Source: a virus
Virus record (IMG/VR): IMGVR_UViG_3300021961_000491
Span: 1-27,597 of that record
DNA: 27,597 bases
Direction: 5' to 3' (one strand)
Each line of letters starts with the position of its first letter. The first letter of the stretch is position 1. Below are positions 1 to 8,393 of the stretch, in pieces. A program made the position numbers and the translations under genes. The notes beneath the pieces were generated by a model, which was not told the origin of the DNA, made no database searches, and worked only from the letters and a program-made list of their open reading frames with translations.

Positions 1-1440
1 CCAAGCAACATCAATGTATGGACTGTAAATGGTGTTGGTTTCTTTGCTGAAGAATTGCAGCAATCCGTTGGTTTGTTCAACTGGAGGAACTGTTATTTCC
101 AACGAAGTTGCCAAAATTATACCATTATTTGGTACACAACCGCACAACCAAGAACGCACAATTTGAGTAACATCCATTGTGATGTCACCTTGTTGACCTA
201 GATTGAAAGACTGACTGCAAATCAGACTTGATCCACTCAACGGTGAGTAGAATGATGAGCTACAGATCCAATGTGGCTTGTTGGTGTATGTGCTAGGAAC
301 GTTGTAATACCATGTACCACCACCGTTTTTGAAACTTGCTGATGCATACGATGCTGTGCGCAGATAGTCTACTTGTTGGTAGCTATTGGTAATTGGATAA
401 GACCATGGATTTTTACCATCCCAACTTCTATAATCCCAGCTTGCACCCATCTTTGAGCCACCGTCTGCCCAGCGACCATCACCGTTGTCCCAGCTTTGGC
501 TAATAGGATATGCATAGATGGTGTAATTTAGTGGCAAATTGCGTTGGCCACATGCTGTCAAGTTCAAAGTAAACTTGATGTTTGAGCTTGATACATGACT
601 TCTTGCGATTGATTCGCTGATATTTGCCAAATCAAACTGCAACATGGTTCTTGAGAAGTCTGGACGAAGAATATAGTAAGCTGATTGTGGAGGATTGATT
701 GATCCACTATATTCGCCTTGAAACAACCCCGTGAAATTTGTAACGTCCAAATAATAGAACGTGGTAGATTCCACCGTGCTCACAGACCCACCAAACGGCG
801 ATGAATAAACGCTGCCAGTGAAAGTGCCGTCTGTAACACATAGAGGGCCTGTGCCAGTACAAGATTTGCCAGACACAACTCCGTTGAACTGTCTGAAACT
901 TCCACTACCTTGCAATGATTGAGTCAGCGGAGATGTTGTATATGTTTTACCATTTACTTTGAGTGCGGTAAAAGTTGATCCCACAGACAAAGATCCATTG
1001 AAACTGCCAGTGGTGATCAAACCATCTACTTGAGCATTTGATGTGATGTTGTAGCTGCCACTGAATGATCCAGATGCGATATCAGCAGATCCAGATACGG
1101 TCATGGCAACCAGCGGAGCAACGTTTTGGTTTGAAAACCTACCACTAAATCTACCGATAGAACTTTCTGCACCAATTACAGACGAAGCCACTGGATACTC
1201 ACGCCAAAAACTTCCAGAATAAGTGTAAAAAAAGTTGTTGTCATATGCCAACCAGCCTTGATTACCATACGAGTCGCTGTTTTGTGGAGCAGCATACCAA
1301 TTTGGTGTGGTATATACCAAACTGTTGCCGTAGTTCAGCGCATAGATTTCCAAAATTTCATCAATTCCAAAGTTTTTGTTGCGAAGGTCTTTGGCATTAT
1401 TGATGTAGGTATCTTTTATTGGGTAAATAAATGTATGCAT
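1..1440 (-). CDS. DNRLRE-like appendage/tail-fibre protein, C-terminus beyond window
   Basis: An open frame starts at the ATG ending at 1440 and stays open for 480 codons to the left edge, so the C-terminus is missing. The start lies one base after the gp6 stop codon. Residues 1-40 (IYPIKDTYINNAK, then NFGIDEILEI) and residues about 258-480 (FSRTMLQFDLANIS, IYAYPISQSWDNGDG, then DVTQIVRSW and NNGIIL) resemble the start and body of a DNRLRE-type beta-sandwich, a fold of secreted and virion adhesins. Between them, about residues 85-250 hold repeats of the form G-S-F-x-G-S, also seen in the fibre proteins near 14800 and 16300. I infer a virion surface appendage protein attached next to the baseplate. 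The family call rests on motif recall, not on a search. Confidence 0.75.
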   Translation of the reverse strand, partial: MHTFIYPIKDTYINNAKDLRNKNFGIDEILEIYALNYGNSLVYTTPNWYAAPQNSDSYGNQGWLAYDNNFFYTYSGSFWREYPVASSVIGAESSIGRFSGRFSNQNVAPLVAMTVSGSADIASGSFSGSYNITSNAQVDGLITTGSFNGSLSVGSTFTALKVNGKTYTTSPLTQSLQGSGSFRQFNGVVSGKSCTGTGPLCVTDGTFTGSVYSSPFGGSVSTVESTTFYYLDVTNFTGLFQGEYSGSINPPQSAYYILRPDFSRTMLQFDLANISESIARSHVSSSNIKFTLNLTACGQRNLPLNYTIYAYPISQSWDNGDGRWADGGSKMGASWDYRSWDGKNPWSYPITNSYQQVDYLRTASYASASFKNGGGTWYYNVPSTYTNKPHWICSSSFYSPLSGSSLICSQSFNLGQQGDITMDVTQIVRSWLCGCVPNNGIILATSLEITVPPVEQTNGLLQFFSKETNTIYSPYIDVAW

Positions 1441-1441
1441 A

Positions 1442-3433
1442 TTATACCACTAGTCCTTTGATATCGGTCGTAGGAAACTTGACTTCAAAAATTGATGGAT
1501 CTTTTGAAGGATATACGATGTTGTTTTGTGTGGCTATATCAATGTTGTAAGCAATTGGAGAATAGTCTCCATCGTCAATAGTCAAGTTCTTGATCTTCAC
1601 ATTGATTACAGATTGAACACCCTCATTCTTCATGATTTCAAACATCAGTTGGCTGATATTGATTGGTTGATTGAAACTCCATCCATCAATGTTGAAAAAT
1701 TCTTGTACAGACGAAATACATGCGTTCAACACATCACGTTTGTTGAATCCAGCAAACACACTGATTTGAAACTCCACCCCAATGTTGATGATATATCCAT
1801 CAATCACGTTAAACTTGTCGGTCAAAATCTTGTATTGACTCAAGTAGTTTTTCAAATTAAGCAAAGTAGCTTCGTTGATTGGAGTCAAATGCTTTTGTGT
1901 ATTGTAACCCAACAAATATAGATTGTTTGTGAACGGATTGTTGCTTTCCAAGAACTTTCTACGATCAAGTGGGTTGAGTGGGTTCAAATTCAACGCTTCG
2001 TTCATTGCTGCCGATCCGCTGATAACACCACTAATAAGTCCAGTATATGAAACTTGACGAGTTGCATTTGGTTGAACATATGCTTTTGCCACACTACCAA
2101 ATTGTGGGCTCATAGAATATACTCGCAACAAAATGTCTTCTTCGGTCACAATACGATTTTGTGATGAAAAGTTTGCAATAGCGTTTTGTCGAATATCTTC
2201 GTCGGTTTCTGGACCAGCACCACCTGTCGCTGCAAGTGGGTTGTTTACTCTCAAGCTGTTTTGAATATTGTTGAGCAGCGAAATCTGGCTATCGGTCAAA
2301 CCACTGGTATCGTTCAAATACGCAACCGAGCTAATCACTGTGATTTCTTCTGAGTTGACGTTGCTTTCCAAACCGCCGCCAACGATATAAGTAATTGTGA
2401 GCGTTGTATTGGATGGAGAAACACCATAACTGTTGCTTTTCAATACGTTGGTTCCGTCCAAACTGATGTTTAGATTGCCTAGATTTGACATTCCCACACC
2501 CACATTTGTAGGATTAGGTACAATTACGGTGTTGTCGAAGTTTTCGGTGTTTGCGCCAAACTGAATATATGTGTTGTTTGCTTCATCAATATATGTGATG
2601 AATCGCTTTTCGGTGCGAAGATACTTCAAAAGCTTTGGAGTTTCGCCACGATACTTTGACAGTGTTTGATTTGTCAAAGGAACGTTATCAACAGCCAATG
2701 GTACCGTTTCTTGTGCAAGATATTGAACTTCATAGTAATTGTTGTTGTTGCTGTCAACCACGCTTACTACCTTTACAATGTTTGAACCCTCAAGCTTGAT
2801 ATTCAAGAAAGGTTGTGCTGCACCAACAGTTACTTGCTTAGATACAAGTTTGCCAGAATAAGCCTTTGCTTTTTTCTTGAGCAAATAGAATTGTGGAGCA
2901 CCAGTTTCGTCACGGCTATATACACTAATCTCTCTAGGAGAAAATACGGTGTCTTGGCTGAAATCAACGCTGTCGTCAACCAAAAATGGTACACCAGACA
3001 CGCTGCTAAATTGCGAATATGGACGCAGAATCAAACAGTAGTTCTCATCTGGCACGTAATCTGCATCCATTGATCCTACACGCTTTGACGGAAGAAGCTG
3101 AAACAAATCAAGCTCGGTTGCGGCAGCAGATGTTACTTTTGGTTTATATCCCAAATATGCTGCTTGGTTGATGATGTTTCTGCGATCAGTGGCAAACTGA
3201 ATAAAGCTTTCTTTGAACTGCTGGTCAGTGTAGTACGACAGCACATCACCAACATATGCAGCTTGCTCAATAAAAATTTGACCTGGCGAACTTTCACTAA
3301 AATCCCTATAGCTTTGGGGATAATATTGCTTAGTGAAGTCGATCAGTTGTTGCTTCAACGACGCAAAATCACGGTTGACGTAGTTCACGTCTTTCGTGTT
3401 TGCTCGGAACGTCTTGTTGATAATCTGTGCCAT
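1442..3433 (-). CDS. 6: Baseplate wedge protein gp6-like (baseplate J family)
   Basis: This 663-residue protein matches the T4 gp6 / baseplate J family in length and in its N-terminal block: the region around residues 15-60 (VNYVNRDFASLKQQL, then SPGQIFIEQAAYVGDVLSYY) is the family signature. Gp6 forms the dimeric ring that joins the wedges of the contractile-tail baseplate. A middle stretch with ETDEDIRQNAIANFSSQNR and VTEEDILLRVY is also typical of the family. Its ATG overlaps the stop of the gp25-like gene by one base (TAATG), and the next gene begins one base after its own stop, so the three are probably co-transcribed and translationally coupled. The gp25-gp6 order is that of many T4-like phages. 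Confidence 0.93.
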   Translation of the reverse strand: MAQIINKTFRANTKDVNYVNRDFASLKQQLIDFTKQYYPQSYRDFSESSPGQIFIEQAAYVGDVLSYYTDQQFKESFIQFATDRRNIINQAAYLGYKPKVTSAAATELDLFQLLPSKRVGSMDADYVPDENYCLILRPYSQFSSVSGVPFLVDDSVDFSQDTVFSPREISVYSRDETGAPQFYLLKKKAKAYSGKLVSKQVTVGAAQPFLNIKLEGSNIVKVVSVVDSNNNNYYEVQYLAQETVPLAVDNVPLTNQTLSKYRGETPKLLKYLRTEKRFITYIDEANNTYIQFGANTENFDNTVIVPNPTNVGVGMSNLGNLNISLDGTNVLKSNSYGVSPSNTTLTITYIVGGGLESNVNSEEITVISSVAYLNDTSGLTDSQISLLNNIQNSLRVNNPLAATGGAGPETDEDIRQNAIANFSSQNRIVTEEDILLRVYSMSPQFGSVAKAYVQPNATRQVSYTGLISGVISGSAAMNEALNLNPLNPLDRRKFLESNNPFTNNLYLLGYNTQKHLTPINEATLLNLKNYLSQYKILTDKFNVIDGYIINIGVEFQISVFAGFNKRDVLNACISSVQEFFNIDGWSFNQPINISQLMFEIMKNEGVQSVINVKIKNLTIDDGDYSPIAYNIDIATQNNIVYPSKDPSIFEVKFPTTDIKGLVV

Positions 3434-3834
3434 TAGATTTTGTCCGTCGTAATTGTTACGTCGGCACTTGCCGTCGTTTTGTTATAAGTGAATGTCACAC
3501 TTATAAATATCTTGTTCTTATCAGTATTCTCTGGTTGATTTGTAGCCAATTGCACTTTTACGTCGTTGACAATCACGCCGTTCAACCATCTATCAATATC
3601 ACGTTGAACCACATCAACGATGATATCTTTACTGACTTCCAAATCTGCTTGTTGAAACAGCAGATTATACAAACCAGATCCAAAGTCATTGTTGAATCTG
3701 CGTTCACCAGGCATCGTAAGCAACAAATTTTTGATGTTGTCTGCAACTTGTGCAGCAGTAACAACATTTGTTGCAAAATATCCACTTTTACCCAAAGTAA
3801 TTGGCAGAGATAGACCTAAAGCCTGGGTTGCCAT
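3433..3834 (-). CDS. 25: Baseplate wedge protein gp25-like
   Basis: A 133-residue protein of the gp25 / IraD-like family, a small baseplate wedge subunit that with gp6 and gp53 forms the core bundle and starts sheath assembly. The diagnostic block is at residues 41-55, MPGERRFNNDFGSGL, followed by helices and a beta-rich C-terminus, and the length is normal for the family. The ATG is preceded by AAGGATAACAAATT, giving a plausible AAGGA ribosome binding site. The stop overlaps the start of gp6 (TAATG). Confidence 0.93.
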   Translation of the reverse strand: MATQALGLSLPITLGKSGYFATNVVTAAQVADNIKNLLLTMPGERRFNNDFGSGLYNLLFQQADLEVSKDIIVDVVQRDIDRWLNGVIVNDVKVQLATNQPENTDKNKIFISVTFTYNKTTASADVTITTDKI

Positions 3835-3840
3835 AATTTG

Positions 3841-4344
3841 TTATCCTTTTTTAGCAGCAACCTTTTTGTCAACTGCTTTCATCAAAGCTCGAAAATCTCG
3901 ATTAAATACAGCAGCAGTCTTTTTTACTTCAACTGGTGCCGCAGCAGGGATTTCTGGTGCAGCAGCTTCGTTAAGAACTTCTGTTCCTCCTCCACCAAAA
4001 CCACCCATCATACCAACCATGCTACCTTCTTGTGGAATACCCTTGAAGTTTTGTGCAGTTTCGTTCAACACAGCGTTTAGAACTGGATTTTTAGTATATT
4101 GAACCTTCTTTTTGCTGGTTTGAGGTTGTTGCGGTGTTTGCTCAATATCGTCGTTTTCCATCAAACTTGCAAAGCTTGAATTTGATGGATTTTCGCTGAC
4201 TTGGACTTCACGACGTGATTGGTTCACAGAAGAACTTGCACCAAAAGCCTCAGAAATGCAGTTTTTAACTTCATCTCGCACAGCCTTTCGTACTTCTTCA
4301 CGAACTACTTTAGCGATATATTCTTTAAGTTGGTCCACTTTCAT
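3841..4344 (-). CDS. Conserved phage protein with N-terminal charged helix
   Basis: I do not recognise a named family. The 167-residue protein opens with an amphipathic charged helix (residues 1-35, VDQLKEYIAKVVREEVRK and onward) likely to form a coiled coil. A low-complexity Ser/Gln/Asn linker follows, then a Gly-rich patch (MVGMMGGFGGGG), an Ala/Pro stretch and a basic end (FRALMKAVDKKVAAKKG). It ends 6 bases before the gp25-like start and lies between baseplate genes in the same orientation. A structural or assembly role is therefore inferred from position only. There is no signal peptide or membrane segment. Confidence 0.8.
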   Translation of the reverse strand: MKVDQLKEYIAKVVREEVRKAVRDEVKNCISEAFGASSSVNQSRREVQVSENPSNSSFASLMENDDIEQTPQQPQTSKKKVQYTKNPVLNAVLNETAQNFKGIPQEGSMVGMMGGFGGGGTEVLNEAAAPEIPAAAPVEVKKTAAVFNRDFRALMKAVDKKVAAKKG

Positions 4345-4367
4345 AATTTCTCTAATATCTATAATTA

Positions 4368-6263
4368 TTAACCTGACTTAGATTTGTTCAAATTTAATAG
4401 TTGTTCTGCTCCTTTTGTGCTGTCTGGTCTTGGTATCTTTATCTTCTTGATACGGGGTGCATTTGCAGGTTTTGGTACTTTTGGTGTGGGTAAACCATTT
4501 TTTACAGATGCTAGTTTAGCCGCAGCAGCACCCAAAGCTACACCAGACGCAGCACCAATCAATGCTCCTTTACCACCTCCAAGAGCGGCACCTATACCTC
4601 CACCCAGTCCACCACCAATCAATGCTCCACCACCAATTCCACCAGCAGCAAGACCACCACCCACAGCCAACCCGGAAACTCCGCCGATCAATGCACCTTT
4701 GCCTCCACCAGCCAAAGCACCTATGCCTGCTCCAACGCCGCCACCAAGCAATCCAGCACCAGCAACACTACCAAACGATGGTGCAACACTGCTTTTTGCT
4801 GAAGATACCAATTCAGATGGTGATGCGATTGCTGAGTTTGGATTCAATGCCCCAATATTCGTATCGGACAATTTGCTCAACGCAGCATCCGCACCACTAA
4901 TATTTGTTGGTGGAGCAATATCTGGCAAACTTGGTATGTTAGGTTTTGGAACATCAGGCAGCGATGTTTTAAGTTTATCTGCTGCTGCGGTTACTTCTGT
5001 TGATCCAATATTACCAGTTGCGGGATCAACAAACTTGGTGTTACCAGCAATCGTTTCTGGTTTGTATTTGTCAGGACTCCAATTTTCACCTAGTCCGTCT
5101 TTGACAAACTTTGGAGTTTCAACTTTTGGAGTCTCTACTTTTACGTTTGTATCTGACTTCAGTTTTGCCACAATATCTGTACCAGAAGCAGATGTTACTT
5201 TATCAACCGAAGAAGATACTGACGACGTTGTAGTGGTAACTGAATCTTTGCCTGGAATCTTAAACTCCGTTTGACCTGCATTATTTGGTAAAGCAGCCAA
5301 TTGTTCCTGGGTCATTCTTGATCTAGGATCATCAGAAGCAAAACTTGTACGCACAGTTACGCCGCCACCAGATACTTTTTCAACACTTTTGGTGGTAACT
5401 GTTTCTGTAACAGTTGATTTTACTGTTCCACCCTCAGCAGTAAGTTTGTCTAAACTTTCAGATGGATTTAGTGCTTTTGGTTCAGACGACGGCAACGTGA
5501 TATTGGCATCATCAACCGTTGGTGGTTTATTTAGGGTGCCATAAATTGTTTGAGTTGGTGGTCCAGGCAATGCTGGTGCTGGATCTGGAAGAAAACATGC
5601 TGGAATTTGATTTTTATTCCACGTTCCATCCTTTGCATTGTCTGCAACTTCTTGCGACACCGACATCACATTTTCTGCCAACGCTTTTTCTTTTTTGTTT
5701 GCTTGGTCTACTTTTCCTTGCAACAAAATCTGTTCATACGATTTAACGTCGCCATGGATAGTCAATAAATAAGGCAACAGTTTACTTGTTTCCAGATCTT
5801 TGAAACATGGCCATTTTGCATAATAAACCCGCTGAAAAATCGGTCTTTGGTTTATGTTGACGATTATATTTTGTTTGTTGGTGCTTGGTCCAGCATAACC
5901 AACTATGACAGGCGGAAGATTGTTTTTATCAGGAACATCTGGCAACAACTTACGATCATTCAAATACTTGTAAAGCTCTGCGTATGTTTTTGGTCCCGTG
6001 TTTTCGACTTTGACTGATGCTGCTTTTTGATTAGCAGCAACACGTAAAGCACTATGACTACCAATCAAGTTTTTTGGATCGATGGCAACTGGGGCTGGAG
6101 CCAAGCTAGGATCTTCAACATAATATGAAAAATCTTCGCTAGTTTTTGCATCTTCAAACGCATACATGATTTTGGCATTGCCATCCAAAAAGATGCCAGC
6201 GTTCCAGTTGTTGCCAGAATCGGGTTGCAAAAATCCAAGAATGTCTACAAGTTTGTCCGCCAT
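4368..6263 (-). CDS. Virion/baseplate-associated protein with glycine-zipper C-terminus
   Basis: A 631-residue protein. The ATG at 6263 (MADKLVDILGFL) is preferred because it follows the upstream stop by 4 bases; an in-frame ATG at 6335 would overlap the upstream gene by 68 bases. Residues 1-220 look globular. The centre is Ser/Thr/Val/Lys-rich low complexity, with repeats such as VETPKVETPK and SVSSSVDK. The C-terminal third has two copies, 43 residues apart, of a glycine-zipper unit (GGGKGALIG) inside a long Gly/Ala/Leu stretch that could cross or insert in a membrane, then a basic Pro-rich tail (PKVPKPANAPRIKKIKIPRP). Its place between baseplate genes suggests a virion protein, possibly involved in membrane penetration. 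That role is inference; I recognise no named family. Confidence 0.75.
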   Translation of the reverse strand: MADKLVDILGFLQPDSGNNWNAGIFLDGNAKIMYAFEDAKTSEDFSYYVEDPSLAPAPVAIDPKNLIGSHSALRVAANQKAASVKVENTGPKTYAELYKYLNDRKLLPDVPDKNNLPPVIVGYAGPSTNKQNIIVNINQRPIFQRVYYAKWPCFKDLETSKLLPYLLTIHGDVKSYEQILLQGKVDQANKKEKALAENVMSVSQEVADNAKDGTWNKNQIPACFLPDPAPALPGPPTQTIYGTLNKPPTVDDANITLPSSEPKALNPSESLDKLTAEGGTVKSTVTETVTTKSVEKVSGGGVTVRTSFASDDPRSRMTQEQLAALPNNAGQTEFKIPGKDSVTTTTSSVSSSVDKVTSASGTDIVAKLKSDTNVKVETPKVETPKFVKDGLGENWSPDKYKPETIAGNTKFVDPATGNIGSTEVTAAADKLKTSLPDVPKPNIPSLPDIAPPTNISGADAALSKLSDTNIGALNPNSAIASPSELVSSAKSSVAPSFGSVAGAGLLGGGVGAGIGALAGGGKGALIGGVSGLAVGGGLAAGGIGGGALIGGGLGGGIGAALGGGKGALIGAASGVALGAAAAKLASVKNGLPTPKVPKPANAPRIKKIKIPRPDSTKGAEQLLNLNKSKSG

Positions 6264-6267
6264 AGGT

Positions 6268-7986
6268 TTACGATTCAAATTCAAATTCAGTTTGAACTGG
6301 ACCTTCACGACGATTGCGTCCTTTGAAGTCTCCAATTACTCCTTCACCACTAACAGTATTGATTATTACTGGATCTGCGCATTCTGCACCACTGCCAACT
6401 GGTTTGACGCCGTTGGCACCAGGCGCATATCCACCACCCGTCAAATATACACGACGACTTAGCGTTTTATGCAAATTATCACGCAGCAGTTTCAGCTTGA
6501 TTTGTTGAACTGGTATTTGTGTTTGATCTGGAATAGAATCTCCTGTATTCAACTCGCTAATTTGACCAGCGTCTTCATGTCCATGTGGATGTGGATGAAC
6601 GTGGTGATACCAATGAACGTGGTCAAGTAGCCAATTGCAAAGATCATACAACCAGTCTACGGTTGTTTGTCCTAGCAGTGCTGGTTCGTTTGTTTCTCCA
6701 TACTGACCCAAAAATATTTGAGGAGCATTGATGCAAGCTGTACGATTGGTTGTCAACACAACTTGGTCGTTGGCATCTACAGTATATTCAGCGTCAGTCA
6801 CAATACCATATCTACGCTTGCTGAAATGCAGTGTTTCGGCAAATCTGCTGCTCAACACAATACGATCTGTGTTGATGACCATCTGATCGCCGTTCAAAAT
6901 AGGAAATTCAAATGTGGTTGATCCCGCTGGATTGAAAAGAACTTGTTCTTCAGTAGGTTTACGATCCTTTGTCACTCCAAACATTTTCTTGTATACAGTC
7001 GTAACCCAATTACTTACAACAGGTCCACTATTGATCTCAATCGTAGTACCATCATTATTGATGTCTTCTTCAATTTGCCCACCGTAATTCTTTTCACGAT
7101 CTGTGATAACTGGAATTGGTGGTAGTTTTGGATGCAATTGTTGCGGCTTGTCCAGTGCAATATTGCGCTGACGATTTCTCAAAATAAATCTTGGATTGCC
7201 GTATCCACCATTCACAGAGTCTCTAAACAAATTAGCGTTCAGTGCGTATGATGGGTTTGTAGACTTATCAAGCTGACGATTGCTGTTGTATGCAGTGAAT
7301 CGAATGCTTTGACCAAAACGACTTTCTATGACAGTATCTCCTTCAAATTTACGAACACTACGAATAAACGGATTCAGAATGAAATAGCTTCCCAAATATC
7401 CAGTTTTTGTGATTGCCTTAAAGTTTGGATGTGATAGATATGTTTTTCTAAGCGGGTCTGGATTGCTTGGTGTAGCACTTGTATAGTCGCTGCTTTTGGC
7501 AAGTTCGGTAACAAAGTCAGCATTTACTCCAACAAAATTGTATTGATTAAAAGGCTTGGTGTAGAAATAGTTTCCAAACACTTTGATGACCAACACTTGT
7601 TCATTCAACAATGGATATTGCGTAATCGTATTATCCAAAGGAATTGCCCAAGGCAACTTCTCTTGTGGAGTTTTGCCTTCCAAATCTAAAATACGAACCT
7701 TGGCACGACCGATATAACTGTAATCGGTGTTTTTTGGGTTGGGTACTTCGTTCTTATAGTTTACAGGAATTTGCTGTGGGTTGACATTAATTGCCAACTG
7801 AGAAGACCTAGAATCTGGAGATTTATCAAAAAATGGATGTTGATCATTCAGAATGATGTCAACTACAACCGCCAACTGAAAATTTGGATTGTCGCCTGTT
7901 CCTTTTGAACCTTGTCGTGGTCCACCGCCAGCAGATGGGTTCTGTACTTGAACATATCTGGATATATTTGTAGATGCGTCACTCAT
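6268..7986 (-). CDS. Baseplate hub/spike-like structural protein with OB-fold-like N-terminus
   Basis: A 572-residue protein. Residues about 90-140 (YIGRAKVRILDLEG, LPWAIPLDN, QYPLLNEQVLVI) resemble the OB-fold of gp5-like hub and spike proteins. A block with FEGDTVIESRFGQSIRF is, from memory, common in structural proteins of aquatic T4-like phages. Residues 456-470 are strongly His-rich (HVHWYHHVHPHPHGH) directly after a hydrophobic helix. His clusters bind metal at the tips of some phage spikes, so a metal site is possible. The start is one base after the stop of the upstream small gene. The hub or spike role is inferred from the OB-like segment and from position. Confidence 0.75.
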   Translation of the reverse strand: MSDASTNISRYVQVQNPSAGGGPRQGSKGTGDNPNFQLAVVVDIILNDQHPFFDKSPDSRSSQLAINVNPQQIPVNYKNEVPNPKNTDYSYIGRAKVRILDLEGKTPQEKLPWAIPLDNTITQYPLLNEQVLVIKVFGNYFYTKPFNQYNFVGVNADFVTELAKSSDYTSATPSNPDPLRKTYLSHPNFKAITKTGYLGSYFILNPFIRSVRKFEGDTVIESRFGQSIRFTAYNSNRQLDKSTNPSYALNANLFRDSVNGGYGNPRFILRNRQRNIALDKPQQLHPKLPPIPVITDREKNYGGQIEEDINNDGTTIEINSGPVVSNWVTTVYKKMFGVTKDRKPTEEQVLFNPAGSTTFEFPILNGDQMVINTDRIVLSSRFAETLHFSKRRYGIVTDAEYTVDANDQVVLTTNRTACINAPQIFLGQYGETNEPALLGQTTVDWLYDLCNWLLDHVHWYHHVHPHPHGHEDAGQISELNTGDSIPDQTQIPVQQIKLKLLRDNLHKTLSRRVYLTGGGYAPGANGVKPVGSGAECADPVIINTVSGEGVIGDFKGRNRREGPVQTEFEFES

Positions 7987-7987
7987 G

Positions 7988-8326
7988 TTACTTTTTGGCG
8001 ATAGAAATTACGTCGTCCATCAATTGCTTGCGTTCGTCTTCGCTCAGAATCATCGCACCACCCTCACCACTAGTTTCACCTTTTGCCACCAATTTTTGAA
8101 CGATAGCTGCCAACTTAACCAGTTGTTCGTCATTCTTGACGCCAACATCATAATAGTCTTTAATTAGTGGCACAATAATAACAGCGTCGTTTACCGTCTT
8201 GATCAGAGTACGCAGTTCAGAGATCAAAATATCGATTTGATCCTTTTTGCTTTCGGAGTTTTTTACTATGTCCTTACAAAGACTAGAGAAGTTCTTTCCC
8301 TTGTATATCTCAAAGTTTGTATCCAT
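7988..8326 (-). CDS. Small conserved T4-like phage protein
   Basis: A 112-residue protein. I start it at the ATG ending at 8326 (MDTNFEIYKGKNF). An in-frame upstream ATG at 8353 would put the start inside the terminator hairpin and add a spurious peptide. The sequence is mostly helical and charged (CKDIVKNSESKKDQIDILI, then SEDERKQLMDDVISIAKK), without membrane segments or recognisable catalytic motifs. From memory, similar small proteins accompany baseplate genes in aquatic T4-like phages, but I cannot name a function. It is the first gene after a terminator and has a TATTTATT element 4 bases before its ATG, so it probably heads the 8326-to-left structural transcript. Confidence 0.8.
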   Translation of the reverse strand: MDTNFEIYKGKNFSSLCKDIVKNSESKKDQIDILISELRTLIKTVNDAVIIVPLIKDYYDVGVKNDEQLVKLAAIVQKLVAKGETSGEGGAMILSEDERKQLMDDVISIAKK

Positions 8327-8330
8327 ACTC

Positions 8331-8338
8331 AATAAATA
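8331..8338 (-). promoter_or_regulatory. TATTTATT element before start codon (candidate late promoter -10)
   Basis: The coding strand reads TATTTATT, then 4 bases, then ATG, and lies immediately after a terminator. The same arrangement occurs before the genes starting at 11163, 15058, 17564 and 25985. A promoter role for the encoded gp55-like sigma factor is inferred. Confidence 0.45.
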
Positions 8339-8368
8339 GAAAAAACCAACCATTTTGATGGTTGGTTT
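8339..8368 (-). terminator. Rho-independent terminator after sigma factor gene
   Basis: A perfect 11-bp stem (AAACCAACCAT with ATGGTTGGTTT, loop of 4) is followed on the minus strand by a run of T. It lies 26 bases after the stop of the sigma factor gene and just before the next gene. Confidence 0.85.
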
Positions 8369-8393
8369 CGTTTTTATACAAAATATGTTGTGG

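Noticed and set aside
4384-5274. A 296-residue Pro/Ala-rich plus-strand frame
   Set aside because: It is the antisense of the Gly/Ala-rich glycine-zipper gene. Its composition is what that coding strand gives when read backwards, and there is no promoter or ribosome site.
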